This document shows, piece after piece, positions 15,700 to 24,876 of a stretch of DNA of 64,000 nt (position 1 is its first letter; each line of letters starts with the position of its first letter). Made by a program: the position numbers and the translations under genes. The notes under the pieces are model-generated. The model was not told the origin of the DNA, searched no databases, and saw only the letters and a list, made by a program, of their open reading frames with translations. Where the stretch lies: NCBI GenBank assembly GCA_016285075.1, contig JAEEQB010000012.1, forward strand, positions 1 through 64,000, in the 5' to 3' direction. The stretch comes from Prevotella sp. (GTDB taxonomy: Bacteria > Bacteroidota > Bacteroidia > Bacteroidales > Bacteroidaceae).

Positions 15700-17910
15700 A
15701 TGAATGAGATAATCAGGCTTATAGGGAAGAAGGAATTGGCCAAGGCTATTGCAGGAATGGAGTCATTTGTCTATTCCCATCCTCAGTATCATTTCTCTGA
15801 GCAGATTGCTGATATCCGTAAAGACTATGAGCTAATGGCCGACTACTGGCGCAAGGGTTTCAAAGACCCTCAGCGTGAAGAAGTCTATGAACGACTGTTG
15901 CACCGACTGCTGCTGTTGGTTGTTGATGTAATGGCCAAAGAGCGTAATGACCAGTCGTCATTGCTGAAGAACATGTATGCCCGTGTTAATAACGGCAAGA
16001 ACGACTGGAGCATTGACGGTATCCGCCAAAGGTTGGAGGGCTATGTATCGGATATGGCTATGATACAGCTTGATCCTGAACATGTGCGTAAGTCCAAGGA
16101 TGAGCAGTTGCAAGAGCTTCACACGCAGATGAGAGAGGACTTGTTTGACTATGTGCTCACCTCTGGGTCATGGAATGACCGTCAGGTAGATGCTTTTGCC
16201 GATTTGCTGACATCGCCAACCATTGATTCCACAGACCAGCAATTGATCCTGAGCGCATTGACACTGTCAGTGATGAACGTGTTTGATGTATCCAAGTTCA
16301 AAGTGCTGGCGAAGGTGTATCAGTCATCAGCAGACGAGTATGTACGCCAACGTGCATTAGTGGGGTGGGGACTCTGCCTGGTAACCCAATCAGAGACTAT
16401 GGGACTCTTTCCACAGGTTCGTGAAGTTGTGGATGAAATGGGTAAGAACCAACAGTGCCGTGAAGAACTGACAGAGTTGCAACTCCAATTGATTTACTGT
16501 ATGGATGCAGAAAGCGACACGCGGAAGATACACGAGGAAATCATGCCCGAACTGCTGAAGAACAATACATTCCGTCTGACGCGTAATGGAATAGAGGAAG
16601 TGGAGGACGACCCGATGGAGGACATCCTGGACCCAGAGAGTTCTGAACGCAGGATGAAGACCCTGGAGGAGAATATGCAGAAGATGATAGACATGCAGCG
16701 TTCTGGAGCTGACATCTATTTTGGAGGCTTCGCCCAGATGAAGCGTCATTCATTCTTCCTGAAAACATGCAACTGGCTGATGCCTTTCACACCACATCAC
16801 CCCGCAGTCAGTAAGATATGGAATGGAGTGCAAGGAAAGAGGTTCCTACACAAGATGATGCAGACAGGATCTTTCTGCGAGAGTGACAAATACTCATTTG
16901 TGCTGGCTTTTGACAAGGTTGTGGGTATGTTGCCGCAGAAACTCCTGGATATGCTGGAGAACGGTGAAGCTACGATGGTGGGGGGACAAGTAGAAGCAGA
17001 AGAAAGACGAAGCCCCGCCTATATCAGGCGTATTTACTTACAGGACATTTATCGTTTCTTTAAGCTCTATTCCTATAGAAGTCTGTTCCAGAATCCTTTT
17101 GAAGAAGATTACGGGAACAAACGGTTGAAACTGATATTCGCCAATCAGCTGTTGCACGGAACTGATTTCGAGAAGTGTATGTGTGAAGTGGCGGCTTTTC
17201 TTATAAAACGCCGTCAATATGAGGATGCTAAATCAGTACTGAACAATTGTAGTGATAGAGACCAGGACTTCCAGTATTTCCTGTTATGTGGTACTGTGCT
17301 GCTTCATGGCGAATCATCAGATTCCATGGCAGAGAAGGAAACGATAGATTATTTCAGTACGGCAGTGAGGCTCAAGCCCGACAGTGAGCGGGCACTGGCT
17401 GGATATGCAAGAGCAGTGTTCAACACGAAGGACTATCAAAAATCCTTGGATGCGTATGACCGGCTGCTGCTGATGCATGAAGGTCATAAGAGCTATCAGT
17501 TGAACAAGGTCATCTGTCTGAGTAATCTGCAGCGTTATGAAGAGGCTCTGAAGATACTGTACCAGATGGATTACGAGCGACCTGATGACCAGCATATCCA
17601 ACGTGTGATGGCATGGACGCTGTTGGGCAGTGGAAAATTACAGCAGGCAGGTAAGATTTACGAGAAGCTGCTGGGGACAGACAAACCTGTAGCTGACGAT
17701 GTCCTTAACGACGGTTTACGCCTATGGTTGAGCGGTGACATCATGGCAGCTGAAGAACGTTTCAGTCAAGTGGCCGAACTGAGAAACGAGCCCTTTGACG
17801 TGGATCGTGAGTTTGACCAGGAGACGATAGACCTGTTGAGATGGAATGGTATCTCTGAAGTGGAAATACAGCTGATGAAGGAAGAACTGGCTCATTACAG
17901 CCAAGGCTGA
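15700..17910 (+). CDS. Large TPR-repeat protein of unknown function
   Basis: 736 residues, soluble, no signal peptide. The N-terminal ~480 residues are helical and unrecognised. From about 540 to 690 there are TPR-like helix pairs (AVRLKPDSERALAGYARAVF, YQLNKVICLSNLQRYEEALK, VMAWTLLGSGKLQQAGKIYE). It is co-directional with the lipoprotein gene, 16 bases downstream, so the two probably form an operon. Its 3' end overlaps the 3' end of the convergent cardiolipin-synthase-like gene by 16 bases, so no terminator can lie between them. Probably a protein-interaction scaffold. Confidence 0.83.
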   Translation: MNEIIRLIGKKELAKAIAGMESFVYSHPQYHFSEQIADIRKDYELMADYWRKGFKDPQREEVYERLLHRLLLLVVDVMAKERNDQSSLLKNMYARVNNGKNDWSIDGIRQRLEGYVSDMAMIQLDPEHVRKSKDEQLQELHTQMREDLFDYVLTSGSWNDRQVDAFADLLTSPTIDSTDQQLILSALTLSVMNVFDVSKFKVLAKVYQSSADEYVRQRALVGWGLCLVTQSETMGLFPQVREVVDEMGKNQQCREELTELQLQLIYCMDAESDTRKIHEEIMPELLKNNTFRLTRNGIEEVEDDPMEDILDPESSERRMKTLEENMQKMIDMQRSGADIYFGGFAQMKRHSFFLKTCNWLMPFTPHHPAVSKIWNGVQGKRFLHKMMQTGSFCESDKYSFVLAFDKVVGMLPQKLLDMLENGEATMVGGQVEAEERRSPAYIRRIYLQDIYRFFKLYSYRSLFQNPFEEDYGNKRLKLIFANQLLHGTDFEKCMCEVAAFLIKRRQYEDAKSVLNNCSDRDQDFQYFLLCGTVLLHGESSDSMAEKETIDYFSTAVRLKPDSERALAGYARAVFNTKDYQKSLDAYDRLLLMHEGHKSYQLNKVICLSNLQRYEEALKILYQMDYERPDDQHIQRVMAWTLLGSGKLQQAGKIYEKLLGTDKPVADDVLNDGLRLWLSGDIMAAEERFSQVAELRNEPFDVDREFDQETIDLLRWNGISEVEIQLMKEELAHYSQG

Positions 17911-19124
17911 AGCAGGTGGCCGAACCATCCGACAAAACGCTGCCAGGGTGTGCGGAATCTGTGCCACGTCTCATCGGTAAGGCGAAAACTCTGCTTCTTG
18001 TCTTGGTTGAACATGAGGTCGAGTTCCTGTGTTGTTTCCTGATCAAGAATGACAGCATTTTCCTCATAGTCGAATCGCAGGCTCCTGGCATCGAGGTTTG
18101 TACTGCCTACGGTGCAGAAACGTCCATCCACCGTCATGATTTTGGAGTGGTGGAAGCCCGGTTTGTAAAGCCACACCTCTGCACCCTGCTTCTGCAATTT
18201 CCTGGCATTGCGGAACACCACTTCCGGTGTAAGGGGAATGTCGCTTTTGGCTGAAACCATCAACTCTACCTTGACACCTCTTTTTATGGCACGCTTCAAA
18301 GCCTTGCGGATGGAAGGGAGCAGGGTGAGGTAAGGATTGATGATCTTTACTGAGTCTTGAGCAAAGTCAAGGGCTCCCACGTAGAACTGTCGCATGATCA
18401 TGTTTGACAGGTGGGGCTCGCGGTTGATGATGCCTACGGTCTTTGTGCCTGCATGACCGCCTTGATAATAGTTGCTGTCTGTTAATTCCTCCTTGGTGGT
18501 CTTTTGCCAGATACGGGCAAAAATATGCTGGAGGTCGTTGACCGCACTTCCTTCTATGCGGCAGTGCATGTCGCGCCATTCACCCACTTGTTCCGTACCT
18601 TTTATATAATAGTCGGCCACGTTCATTCCACCGGTATAGGCTATGTGTCCGTCAATCACCACAATCTTTCTGTGGTCACGAGGCCAAATATGATTAACCC
18701 ATGGGAAACGGATAGGGTCGAATTCATGTATATCGATGCTATCCTGACGCAAAGCACGAATGTGCCGTTTCTGTAGTGGCTGGTTGTTGGAGTCGTTGCC
18801 GAAACCATCGAACAGTGCACGAACCTCAACCCCTTCGCGACGTTTCTCCCGCAGAATGTCGAAGAGCAGGGAGGCTATGGAATCATTGCGGAAATTGAAG
18901 TACTCCAGATGTACGCTTTTCCTTGCATGACGGATGGCATCGAACATATCGTCGAACTTTTCCTGTCCGCTCATCAGCAGCTTGACGCTGTTGTCGCAGG
19001 AGAAGCGAACGCCTTCAGTCTCCAGATGTCGTCGGATAAGCGTATCCGCGTTTTGTGCTAATAAGGAGGCCGATGGAAGAAAGAAAGTGATAAGTATTGC
19101 CGGTACTTTCAATATCCACTTCAT
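17895..19124 (-). CDS. Cardiolipin synthase-like phospholipase D protein with cleavable signal peptide
   Basis: 409 residues from the start chosen here. Two complete HKD motifs are visible: HRKIVVIDGHIAYTGG and HSKIMTVDGRFCTVGS, each HxKx4D followed by Gly-rich residues, as in bacterial cardiolipin synthases. The start at 19124 (MKWILKVPAILI) makes a clear signal peptide ending near LLAQ; a longer frame to 19169 would add residues before it and is unlikely. Classical ClsA has two N-terminal membrane helices, absent here, so the enzyme is probably exported to the periplasm. It follows the hybrid-sensor gene by 57 bases and may be part of the kdsA-kdsD envelope cluster. Confidence 0.85.
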   Translation of the reverse strand: MKWILKVPAILITFFLPSASLLAQNADTLIRRHLETEGVRFSCDNSVKLLMSGQEKFDDMFDAIRHARKSVHLEYFNFRNDSIASLLFDILREKRREGVEVRALFDGFGNDSNNQPLQKRHIRALRQDSIDIHEFDPIRFPWVNHIWPRDHRKIVVIDGHIAYTGGMNVADYYIKGTEQVGEWRDMHCRIEGSAVNDLQHIFARIWQKTTKEELTDSNYYQGGHAGTKTVGIINREPHLSNMIMRQFYVGALDFAQDSVKIINPYLTLLPSIRKALKRAIKRGVKVELMVSAKSDIPLTPEVVFRNARKLQKQGAEVWLYKPGFHHSKIMTVDGRFCTVGSTNLDARSLRFDYEENAVILDQETTQELDLMFNQDKKQSFRLTDETWHRFRTPWQRFVGWFGHLLQPWL

Positions 19125-19181
19125 GATTCTTGAATCTTCCATCCAATACTTACCACTCATCGCTTCCATAGAGCACAGGTT

Positions 19182-22100
19182 TTACTTGCTGTGCTTCAGA
19201 CGGTATTCAAGGGGTGACAGTCCGAACTTCTCCTTGAATGTGTTGATGAAATTCTCTGCTGTCACAAAGCCTACATTGGAAGCCAGCTCACTCATGTTGA
19301 TGTTGGTGCGCTTCAGCAGCACACAAGCATGTTTCAGACGGAGGTCACGGACCAGTTCCGTAGGAGTCTTGTTGGTGATGCTACGCACTTTATGGAAGAA
19401 AGGTACACGTCCCATCCCCATGGCATTAGCCATCTCTTCCAGACTGATCTGTCCGCGGCTCATGTTCTGCAGCACATACTGCTCAATGTTCTTCAGCAAC
19501 TGACGGTCAATGGTGTCGACCATGGAGAACTCGCTCATCAGATCTTCGCGTTCACCTTCCTCAGTGTTATTTTCTTCCTTTGTGGCCACCGTAGTATCCT
19601 GACTGGCAAGAGGATTGCGGCTCTTGAAGGTAGTCTCGACCAAACTCATCTCATCGTGTGTGACGACTTCTTCCTGAGGCTTGTCTTTCCTATATTCAGA
19701 CAGGTCGATGTTTTCTGTTGAAGTGGTCATACTGGAGTTGATGCTCTCAAGCATACGGGTCTCAGAGCCTTCTATCAGATGGGTGTTCATCTTGATGGGA
19801 CCCAGACCTAAGAGAGCGTTGAAGCGCATGATGGCATCGTTCACATTGAAGGGCTTAGCCAGATAGTCATCGGCAGACATGGTGATGTTCATGCTCTTCA
19901 TGTCCTGTGGCGTGAGAATACCTTCTGTCATGAGCACGAACTTGATCTTGTTGAGTACAGGATTCATCTTGATGTCGTTACACAGGTCGCTGCCTGAGAT
20001 GCCTCGCATCTCTTGCTTACAAGCTACGATATGGGCATTCAGTGTATCCAGGTCTTTCTCAGCCTTTCGGGTGTCATTATAGATATGCAGGTCGTAGACA
20101 TCGCGCAATTCGTTGCTGATGAATCTGAGGAATTCCTCGTTGTCATCGATGATAACCACCACATACTCACTTGTGGACTGGTCTGTTATTCGTGACCTGC
20201 GCTCATTGATGGTATCATCGCTGGTGAGAGTTGGCAGGTTCATTTCTCCCTTGGAATTGAGTGCATAGCGGCTCCGTACATCCTGTTTGGCTCTTTCCTC
20301 AGGATTCTCCAGGCTGGTCTGCATCTCGGTGACACGTGTAATGACCTGCAGCATCTGTGAGTGCAAGGCATTCAGCTGTTCGCGCTCTTCCAGACTCTTT
20401 CCGCTCTCAGAAAGGTTTCCAATAATGCTTGTCATTCGTGCCATGGGATGGCGAAGGTCATCGCTGGTAGCAATGATCTCCTCTTTCTGACGTTTCAGCT
20501 CTTCGATGATAGCCTCCTTCTTGGATTTGATTTCCTTGATCTGTCGGATTCCTATTTTCCAGATGTAAAAGATAAAGACCAGTATGGCAGCATAGGCAGC
20601 AATCATCCACCAAGAGAGTAACCAGTGGCGATGGATAACAAACTCCACCACTCTTTCCTTATTACTTACAGCACCTTCAGCACTGACTGCCATGACATGT
20701 AGCTTGTATGTACCGCTTTTCAAATTGCGGAAGGTGACCCCATGATTCAGGGCGTCACCGTTTTTCCAGTCTTGGTCAAGTCCTTCCATCCAGTATTTGA
20801 ACTGCAGCCTTTCGCTCTGGTTGTAGTTGCCGGCAGCAAACTTGACGGTGAAAGTATTCTGGTCGTTGTCCAATTCTATGTGGCTGGTCTCATTAAGAGC
20901 CTGGGTAAGAATGACTTTCCCGTCGTATTTGTGGCCAATCAGGATCTCTTCCTCACCAATAAACAGCTGGGTGAGCATGACATTGATCTGTCCATCACTA
21001 TTGCTCTTGTCATGGCGTGTCCAGTTTGTACCATATAGACCGCCAAGAAGAACCTCGCCATCCTGTTTGGTCAGAATGGAGCCGGGGTTGAACTCATTGC
21101 TCTGTAGTCCGTCGGCCACGCTGTAATTGTAAAGGCCATAGGTAAACGAGCTTTCCTCGTGGTCACGCTGTACCACAACACGGCTGACTCCATTGCTTGT
21201 GGTAATCCAGATGTTGCCGCGCTTGTCCTCTGTGATACCGCATATATTATTGTTGCACAGTCCCTGTTTCTCTGTCAGGTAGTCCAGGTTGTCGTTCTCC
21301 AGGTTGAGGATGTTGGCACCATCGCGGGTACCTATCCATAACAGTCCACGTGAATCCTGGAACACCTGTGTAATAAAGTTGTTGGTGAAGGTCTTCAGGT
21401 TTGTGGAATTGCCTGTCAGGTGCTGGATCTCTGTAGTGGACAGGTTCAGAATGGTCAAACCTTCTCCAGTACCTATTAACAGTTTGTTGTTCTTGCCATA
21501 GAATAGTGCCGTAATATTATTTGTATTCAGCTTACGGTTCTCACGTGTGTAAGAAGAGAATGTCCCCATGCGGATATTGAATACCTGCAGACCGCCATTG
21601 GTGGCAATCCACAGATTGCCGATCTTATCTGTACAAAGCGCATTGACATGGTCGTCGATGATGGTGGACATGCTGTCTTTCGCGACAGAATAGATTGTGG
21701 AAACGCCGTCTTTGATGCGTGTCAGACCATTCTGCTTTGTACCTACCCAGAGGCTGCCATCAGGGGTACATTTCAAGGCTGACACTTTCTTGCTGGACAG
21801 GGTGCCTTCAAAGTCTACGACACCTTTGTCGCTCGTTCCGTACCATACACGTCCGTTGCCGTCTTGTGTCATTGCCGTGATGTCACCATTGAGCAGTGAC
21901 TCGAAGCGATAGATGTGGTCTCCGCTGTAGGCGACGCCAGACTTCTCAGTTCCAATCCACAGCAGGTCGGTGTTGTCAACATATATGCTTTGGACACGGA
22001 TGACATCACCTCGGAACTGGTTGTGGCTGATGTCCTTTGGCTGAATGTGCTCCATTTGACTGTAGTTGTTCACATTCGTCTTTATCAGTCCAGCACGGTC

Positions 22101-22970
22101 AGTTCCTATCCAGATGTTGCCGCTCTTGTCACCACTCATGCCGTTGACCGCGTTATCCACTCCGATACCTGTGAGGCCGAGCTGGTCACCGATAGAAGTG
22201 TTCCAGGTGCCAGCTGTCTTGTTGTATACGAACAGCGTTCCCTGTCCATAGAGCCATATGTTTTCCTTCTGGTCAGCAAAGGCTTTGAGAGACTTGCTTC
22301 GACGCAGCTTACGGTCGGCAATCTCAGTGGTCTTCCATACCGTGCGCTGTTGGTGCATCACGTCGCAACAGACAATACGTCCGTCATCATATACGATAAG
22401 AGCACCATCGCGGCATTCGCTGATACTGCAGACATTACCCTGAGGCACACCGTGGGCATCGTCAGTATAACCGAATTCATAATGCTGTTGCTGCTGCATA
22501 TTGTAGCATACCACACCTTTATTAGGAATGGAGCCCCAGATGTTATGGTGCTGGTCAATATAGATGATGCTTGGCACACGGTCAATGCCCATCTTGGCAA
22601 AAGTCTGCCGCATGTCACGCTCAAAGGTTTCCGTTTGCGGGTGATAGATACAATAGCCTGATGCTGTGCTGATCCAGAGCGTATGGTCAAGAGCTTCTTG
22701 AATGGAGTTAATGTAACTGTCAGGCAGGGAAGCTCCATCCTGAGAGTCGGTCTGGAAAGGCTTGAACCTGTATCCGTCGAAACGATACAAGCCTGCTGGT
22801 GTGCCGAACCACATGTATCCGTCATTGTCTTTAAGGATGCAGTTCACCTGACTGCTGGTAAGGCCGTCGCGTGCGTCAAGCGTCTTAAACAAATAAAGTG
22901 CAACTGCTGTCACCGGAAGGCTCAGCAGGATTGACAATACGAGTATCTTCTTGAATGTTTTCATCATCAT
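19182..22970 (-). CDS. Degenerate hybrid two-component-like regulator (propeller, pseudo-receiver, AraC HTH)
   Basis: 1,262 residues. Order: N-terminal membrane segment, about ten regulator-propeller blades (LWIGTRDGANILN, NIWITTSNGVSRV and similar), a Y_Y_Y domain, one membrane helix near 785-808, a short coiled coil with DLRHPMARM (near 838), a receiver-like domain starting VVVIIDDNEE (near 940), and an AraC DNA-binding domain at the C-terminus. It looks like a hybrid two-component system but lacks the entire HATPase domain, and the receiver has Lys (ACKQEMRG) where the phospho-acceptor Asp should be. Signalling must therefore be non-canonical, perhaps conformational. It begins 15 bases after kdsD, linking it to envelope genes. 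Confidence 0.88.
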   Translation of the reverse strand: MMMKTFKKILVLSILLSLPVTAVALYLFKTLDARDGLTSSQVNCILKDNDGYMWFGTPAGLYRFDGYRFKPFQTDSQDGASLPDSYINSIQEALDHTLWISTASGYCIYHPQTETFERDMRQTFAKMGIDRVPSIIYIDQHHNIWGSIPNKGVVCYNMQQQQHYEFGYTDDAHGVPQGNVCSISECRDGALIVYDDGRIVCCDVMHQQRTVWKTTEIADRKLRRSKSLKAFADQKENIWLYGQGTLFVYNKTAGTWNTSIGDQLGLTGIGVDNAVNGMSGDKSGNIWIGTDRAGLIKTNVNNYSQMEHIQPKDISHNQFRGDVIRVQSIYVDNTDLLWIGTEKSGVAYSGDHIYRFESLLNGDITAMTQDGNGRVWYGTSDKGVVDFEGTLSSKKVSALKCTPDGSLWVGTKQNGLTRIKDGVSTIYSVAKDSMSTIIDDHVNALCTDKIGNLWIATNGGLQVFNIRMGTFSSYTRENRKLNTNNITALFYGKNNKLLIGTGEGLTILNLSTTEIQHLTGNSTNLKTFTNNFITQVFQDSRGLLWIGTRDGANILNLENDNLDYLTEKQGLCNNNICGITEDKRGNIWITTSNGVSRVVVQRDHEESSFTYGLYNYSVADGLQSNEFNPGSILTKQDGEVLLGGLYGTNWTRHDKSNSDGQINVMLTQLFIGEEEILIGHKYDGKVILTQALNETSHIELDNDQNTFTVKFAAGNYNQSERLQFKYWMEGLDQDWKNGDALNHGVTFRNLKSGTYKLHVMAVSAEGAVSNKERVVEFVIHRHWLLSWWMIAAYAAILVFIFYIWKIGIRQIKEIKSKKEAIIEELKRQKEEIIATSDDLRHPMARMTSIIGNLSESGKSLEEREQLNALHSQMLQVITRVTEMQTSLENPEERAKQDVRSRYALNSKGEMNLPTLTSDDTINERRSRITDQSTSEYVVVIIDDNEEFLRFISNELRDVYDLHIYNDTRKAEKDLDTLNAHIVACKQEMRGISGSDLCNDIKMNPVLNKIKFVLMTEGILTPQDMKSMNITMSADDYLAKPFNVNDAIMRFNALLGLGPIKMNTHLIEGSETRMLESINSSMTTSTENIDLSEYRKDKPQEEVVTHDEMSLVETTFKSRNPLASQDTTVATKEENNTEEGEREDLMSEFSMVDTIDRQLLKNIEQYVLQNMSRGQISLEEMANAMGMGRVPFFHKVRSITNKTPTELVRDLRLKHACVLLKRTNINMSELASNVGFVTAENFINTFKEKFGLSPLEYRLKHSK

Positions 22971-22985
22971 CGTAATTCCTGTTTG

Positions 22986-23933
22986 CTATAACATGCAGGA
23001 GTAGTGGTCGACTACGCCCAGCAGGCGGTTGTCGCTGCTTACTACGAGCACGCTGTGAATTTTATGCTTGTTCATGATTCTCTGAATCTCTGTGATCTTC
23101 GTTTCAGGGCTGACAGTCTTGGGGTGCCGGGTCATAATGTCATCCACAGTGCGGTTGAAGAATTCTGCCTGCCACTTCTCCATGGCACGACGTATATCGC
23201 CGTCTGTAATCAATCCGACAATCTGACCCTCTTCTGTTGCTACGCCCAATCCCAGCTTACCCCTGCTTACTTGTATGATGGCCTCACCAAGATGCATCTT
23301 TGGGGGGATGGTAGGCAGGTCTTCTGTCCGCATCACGTCGGCAGCAGTGGTCAGCAGTCTTTTTCCTAATTCTCCGCCGGGATGGAACTGCGCAAAGTCA
23401 GTTGGCTGGAAGTTGCGCTTGCGCATCAGTGCTATGGCCAAAGCATCGCCCATCACCAACTGTGCCGTGGCACTGCTGGTAGGAGCCAGATTCATAGGGT
23501 CGGCTTCACGGGCAACACTGACGTTCAGGTGGAAAGAAGCATACTTTGCCAACAGAGAGTCAGGATTGCCGCTCATCGCCACTATGGGTATCTGCATCTG
23601 TAATACCAAAGGTATGAACCGCAGCAGCTCGTCCGTCTGTCCTGAGTTGCTGATGGCGAGCACCACATCATCGCGTGTCATGACTCCCAGGTCGCCGTGG
23701 AAAACGTCAAGCGGGTTGATGAAGAACGAGGGAGTGCCAGTACTCGACAGGGTGGCAGCAATTTTCTCGCCGATGTGCCCGCTCTTTCCAACGCCAGTGA
23801 CAATGACTTTTCCGTGACAGCGGTATATTAACTCCACTGCACGGTCAAAATCTTCGTCCAGTTTCGGAATCAGCTCCAACAATGCCTGAGCTTCATCCTG
23901 AATACACTTAATGGCATATTCTCTTGCGTTCAT
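22986..23933 (-). CDS. kdsD: Arabinose-5-phosphate isomerase
   Basis: 315 residues: an N-terminal SIS domain (VIVTGVGKSGHIGEKIAATL, then ISNSGQTDELL) and two C-terminal CBS domains (VMRTEDLPTIPP, then DDIMTRHPKTVSPET). KpsF/KdsD converts ribulose-5-phosphate to arabinose-5-phosphate, the first step of Kdo synthesis for lipopolysaccharide. Its ATG overlaps the kdsA stop (ATGA), so two consecutive Kdo enzymes are translationally coupled. Length and motifs are normal for the family. Confidence 0.93.
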   Translation of the reverse strand: MNAREYAIKCIQDEAQALLELIPKLDEDFDRAVELIYRCHGKVIVTGVGKSGHIGEKIAATLSSTGTPSFFINPLDVFHGDLGVMTRDDVVLAISNSGQTDELLRFIPLVLQMQIPIVAMSGNPDSLLAKYASFHLNVSVAREADPMNLAPTSSATAQLVMGDALAIALMRKRNFQPTDFAQFHPGGELGKRLLTTAADVMRTEDLPTIPPKMHLGEAIIQVSRGKLGLGVATEEGQIVGLITDGDIRRAMEKWQAEFFNRTVDDIMTRHPKTVSPETKITEIQRIMNKHKIHSVLVVSSDNRLLGVVDHYSCML

Positions 23934-24688
23934 TCCAATAGTTTCTTAATTAACGGTCTCAGTTTGTCCAGCTCCAACATGTTGGCAGCGTCGCTGAGTC
24001 CAAGGTTAGGGGAAGGATGTACCTCAAAGAACCATCCTGTGGCTCCGAAGGCCTTGGCTGCCAGTGCCATCTGGGGCACAAAACGCCTGTCGCCTCCTGT
24101 CTTTCCATCAGCACCTCCCGGGCGCTGAACAGAGTGTGTACAGTCCATAATGACCGTTGGCACCAGTTCCAGCATATCGGCTATGTTACGGAAGTCCACT
24201 ACCAGATTGTTGTAACCCATCATGTTGCCTCTTTCCGTCAGCCATACTTCTTTTGCTCCAGCATCGCGTGCCTTTTCTACAGGATAGCGCATGTCAGCGC
24301 CACTGAGGAATTGGGCCTTCTTAATATTAACTGTACGTCCTGTCCTTGCAGCTGCAGTCAGCAGGTCGGTCTGACGACAGAGAAATGCGGGTATCTGCAG
24401 TACGTCACAGACCTCACTCACTGGCGCTGCCTGCCAAGACTCGTGGATGTCGGTAAGCAGACGCAGGCCATAACGGGCTTTGACGTCAGCGAGCATCTGC
24501 AATCCTTTTTCCAAGCCAGGGCCACGGAAGGAGTGGATAGAGGTGCGGTTGGCCTTGTCGAACGAGGCTTTGAAGATGATGTTACACCCCATTTCCTGGT
24601 TAATGCTAACCAGTTCTTTTGCCACAGTATCGAGCAGTTCCGCCGATTCAATGACGCATGGGCCTGCAATAAGAGTCTTCTGTTCCAT
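23930..24688 (-). CDS. kdsA: 3-deoxy-8-phosphooctulonate (Kdo-8-phosphate) synthase
   Basis: 252 residues from the start at 24688 (MEQKTLIAGPCVIESAELL). The enzyme condenses arabinose-5-phosphate and phosphoenolpyruvate into Kdo-8-phosphate. Family marks are AGPCVIES, FKASFDKANRTS, GLRLLTDIHE, RPGGADGKTGGDRR and a C-terminal FFEVHPSPN. The frame is open to 24862, but the extra residues are hydrophobic nonsense and overlap the promoter box at 24701-24708, so the shorter start is preferred. It is the first gene of the kdsA-kdsD-regulator cluster. Confidence 0.94.
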   Translation of the reverse strand: MEQKTLIAGPCVIESAELLDTVAKELVSINQEMGCNIIFKASFDKANRTSIHSFRGPGLEKGLQMLADVKARYGLRLLTDIHESWQAAPVSEVCDVLQIPAFLCRQTDLLTAAARTGRTVNIKKAQFLSGADMRYPVEKARDAGAKEVWLTERGNMMGYNNLVVDFRNIADMLELVPTVIMDCTHSVQRPGGADGKTGGDRRFVPQMALAAKAFGATGWFFEVHPSPNLGLSDAANMLELDKLRPLIKKLLE

Positions 24689-24700
24689 AGTTTCAACGTG

Positions 24701-24708
24701 CAAAGATA
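24701..24708 (-). promoter_or_regulatory. -7 box TATCTTTG of the kdsA operon
   Basis: A minus-strand consensus -7 element 12 bases above the chosen kdsA ATG. It fixes the start, because any start beyond 24700 would precede transcription. Confidence 0.65.
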
Positions 24709-24766
24709 TAATTTTTTTATCAAACAGCAAAGATTTCGAATGAAAAAAAGCAAAAAGAGGGAAAAA

Positions 24767-24850
24767 GAAGCCGAGTATTGGAAAATAGTCGCCACTTATT
24801 TCCCAATACCCGGCATTTATTATCCCATACTCGGTGCTTATCAGAAAACT
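24767..24850. repeat. Short degenerate repeats between htrA and kdsA
   Basis: Three imperfect direct units of about 21 bases, each of the type CGG(T/C)RYTTATTNYCCCATAC, run from about 24790 to 24850. The first part (GAGTATTGGAAAATA) is an inverted match to the middle unit (TATCCCATACTC), so the RNA can fold into a hairpin followed by T-rich sequence. It may end htrA transcription. Confidence 0.4.
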
Positions 24851-24876
24851 ACGGTCTGACAAGCCTCAGTACCAGT

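Noticed and set aside
24017..24859. Plus-strand 280-codon frame opposite kdsA
   Set aside because: It is antisense to a well-recognised gene; its Cys/His/Ser-rich composition is typical of a shadow frame.
23936..24862. Long version of kdsA starting at 24862
   Set aside because: The extra 58 residues are hydrophobic nonsense, cross the promoter box, and the conserved KdsA start is at 24688.
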